Shown: positions 21,612 to 21,646 of the stretch, in pieces
How the letters are laid out: every line of letters begins with the position of its first letter
Numbering within the stretch: position 1 is the stretch's first letter
Assembly (NCBI GenBank): GCA_903834675.1
Contig: CAILKC010000572.1
Coordinates: 1 to 21,646, forward strand
Direction: 5' to 3'
Source: an uncultured Victivallales bacterium
Lineage (GTDB): Bacteria > Verrucomicrobiota > Lentisphaeria > Oligosphaerales > JAFGRS01
DNA: 21,646 nucleotides
The notes under the pieces: model-generated
Databases searched by the model: none
Told to the model about the DNA's origin: nothing
The model's input: only the letters and a program-made list of their open reading frames with translations
Made by a program: the position numbers and the translations under genes

Positions 21612-21646
21612 GCACACCACTATCCGGGTTATCGTGCTGGCCGACA
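21604..21646 (+). CDS. Start of a further cluster gene, truncated by the window
   Basis: ATG 21604 overlaps the stop of the second ATPase by eight bases and gives MAEHTTIRVIVLAD before the window ends. GGGAGGCAACC stands in front as a ribosome-binding site. Fourteen residues are too few for a family; a strand followed by 'VLAD' would suit an MBL-fold hydrolase, which often stands next to such ATPase pairs, or another NifX-type protein. Confidence 0.55.
   Translation, partial: MAEHTTIRVIVLAD

Noticed and set aside
1..21646. CRISPR array, rRNA, tRNA or riboswitch
   Set aside because: No regularly spaced repeats, cloverleaf or known conserved RNA core was seen. The hairpins found are explained by the REP, the IS and terminators.

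Overview
The window is about 65-70 % GC by eye and reads as chromosome from an anaerobic, polysaccharide-degrading bacterium. The pointers are a secreted DUF5060/clan A glycoside hydrolase, a sigma-54 controlled cluster of iron-sulfur ATPases and NifX/NifU-like proteins typical of strict anaerobes, an IS200-type insertion sequence, and REP-like repeats of a kind I associate with the PVC group (Lentisphaerota, Planctomycetota, Verrucomicrobiota) and similar phyla. The phylum is a guess; no rRNA or tRNA is present.

Layout. (1) 1-310: a large inverted REP-like repeat with no gene. (2) 311-5211: a two-gene glycan operon, made of a cytosolic-looking TIM-barrel glycosidase followed by a secreted multidomain glycoside hydrolase. 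(3) About 5212-12120: an integrated mobile element, all on the + strand. It holds a tyrosine integrase, an unknown protein, an excisionase-like HTH protein, a winged-helix replication-type protein, a Toprim primase/RecA-fold helicase and a ParB-domain protein, closed by a hairpin terminator. There are no capsid, tail, lysis or conjugation genes, so the layout resembles a phage satellite or small integrative element. (4) 12121-12960: non-coding DNA with short repeats that could be an origin, a partition site or an attachment region. (5) About 12960-13645: a complete IS200-type element with matching end hairpins and a hairpin over the transposase ribosome-binding site and start codon. (6) 13867-21646: a divergent sigma-54 cluster. 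A PAS/AAA+/Fis activator is on the - strand. Facing it on the + strand are a double NifX-domain protein, three tandem glycine-rich MPxGDGTGP proteins (one with a zinc ribbon), a radical SAM protein, a hotdog thioesterase-like protein, two NifU-like scaffold paralogues, two MinD/Mrp-type ATPases each with a two-cluster ferredoxin insert, and the start of one more gene.

How the genes work together. The last cluster matches in logic the 'orange protein' (ORP) system of Desulfovibrio, where divergent operons are co-controlled by sigma-54 and a cognate activator and encode NifX-fold metal-cluster proteins with ferredoxin-containing MinD ATPases. Here it is enlarged with a radical SAM enzyme, two NifU-like scaffolds, a hotdog protein and three DUF5320-like proteins. 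A well-placed -24/-12 element lies directly in front of the first gene, and short gaps or overlaps suggest one long transcript. The assembled metal or Fe-S product is unknown. The most interesting points are this enlarged ORP-like system with its in-frame double NifX gene and Cys-modified NifU pair, and the compact satellite-like element next door.
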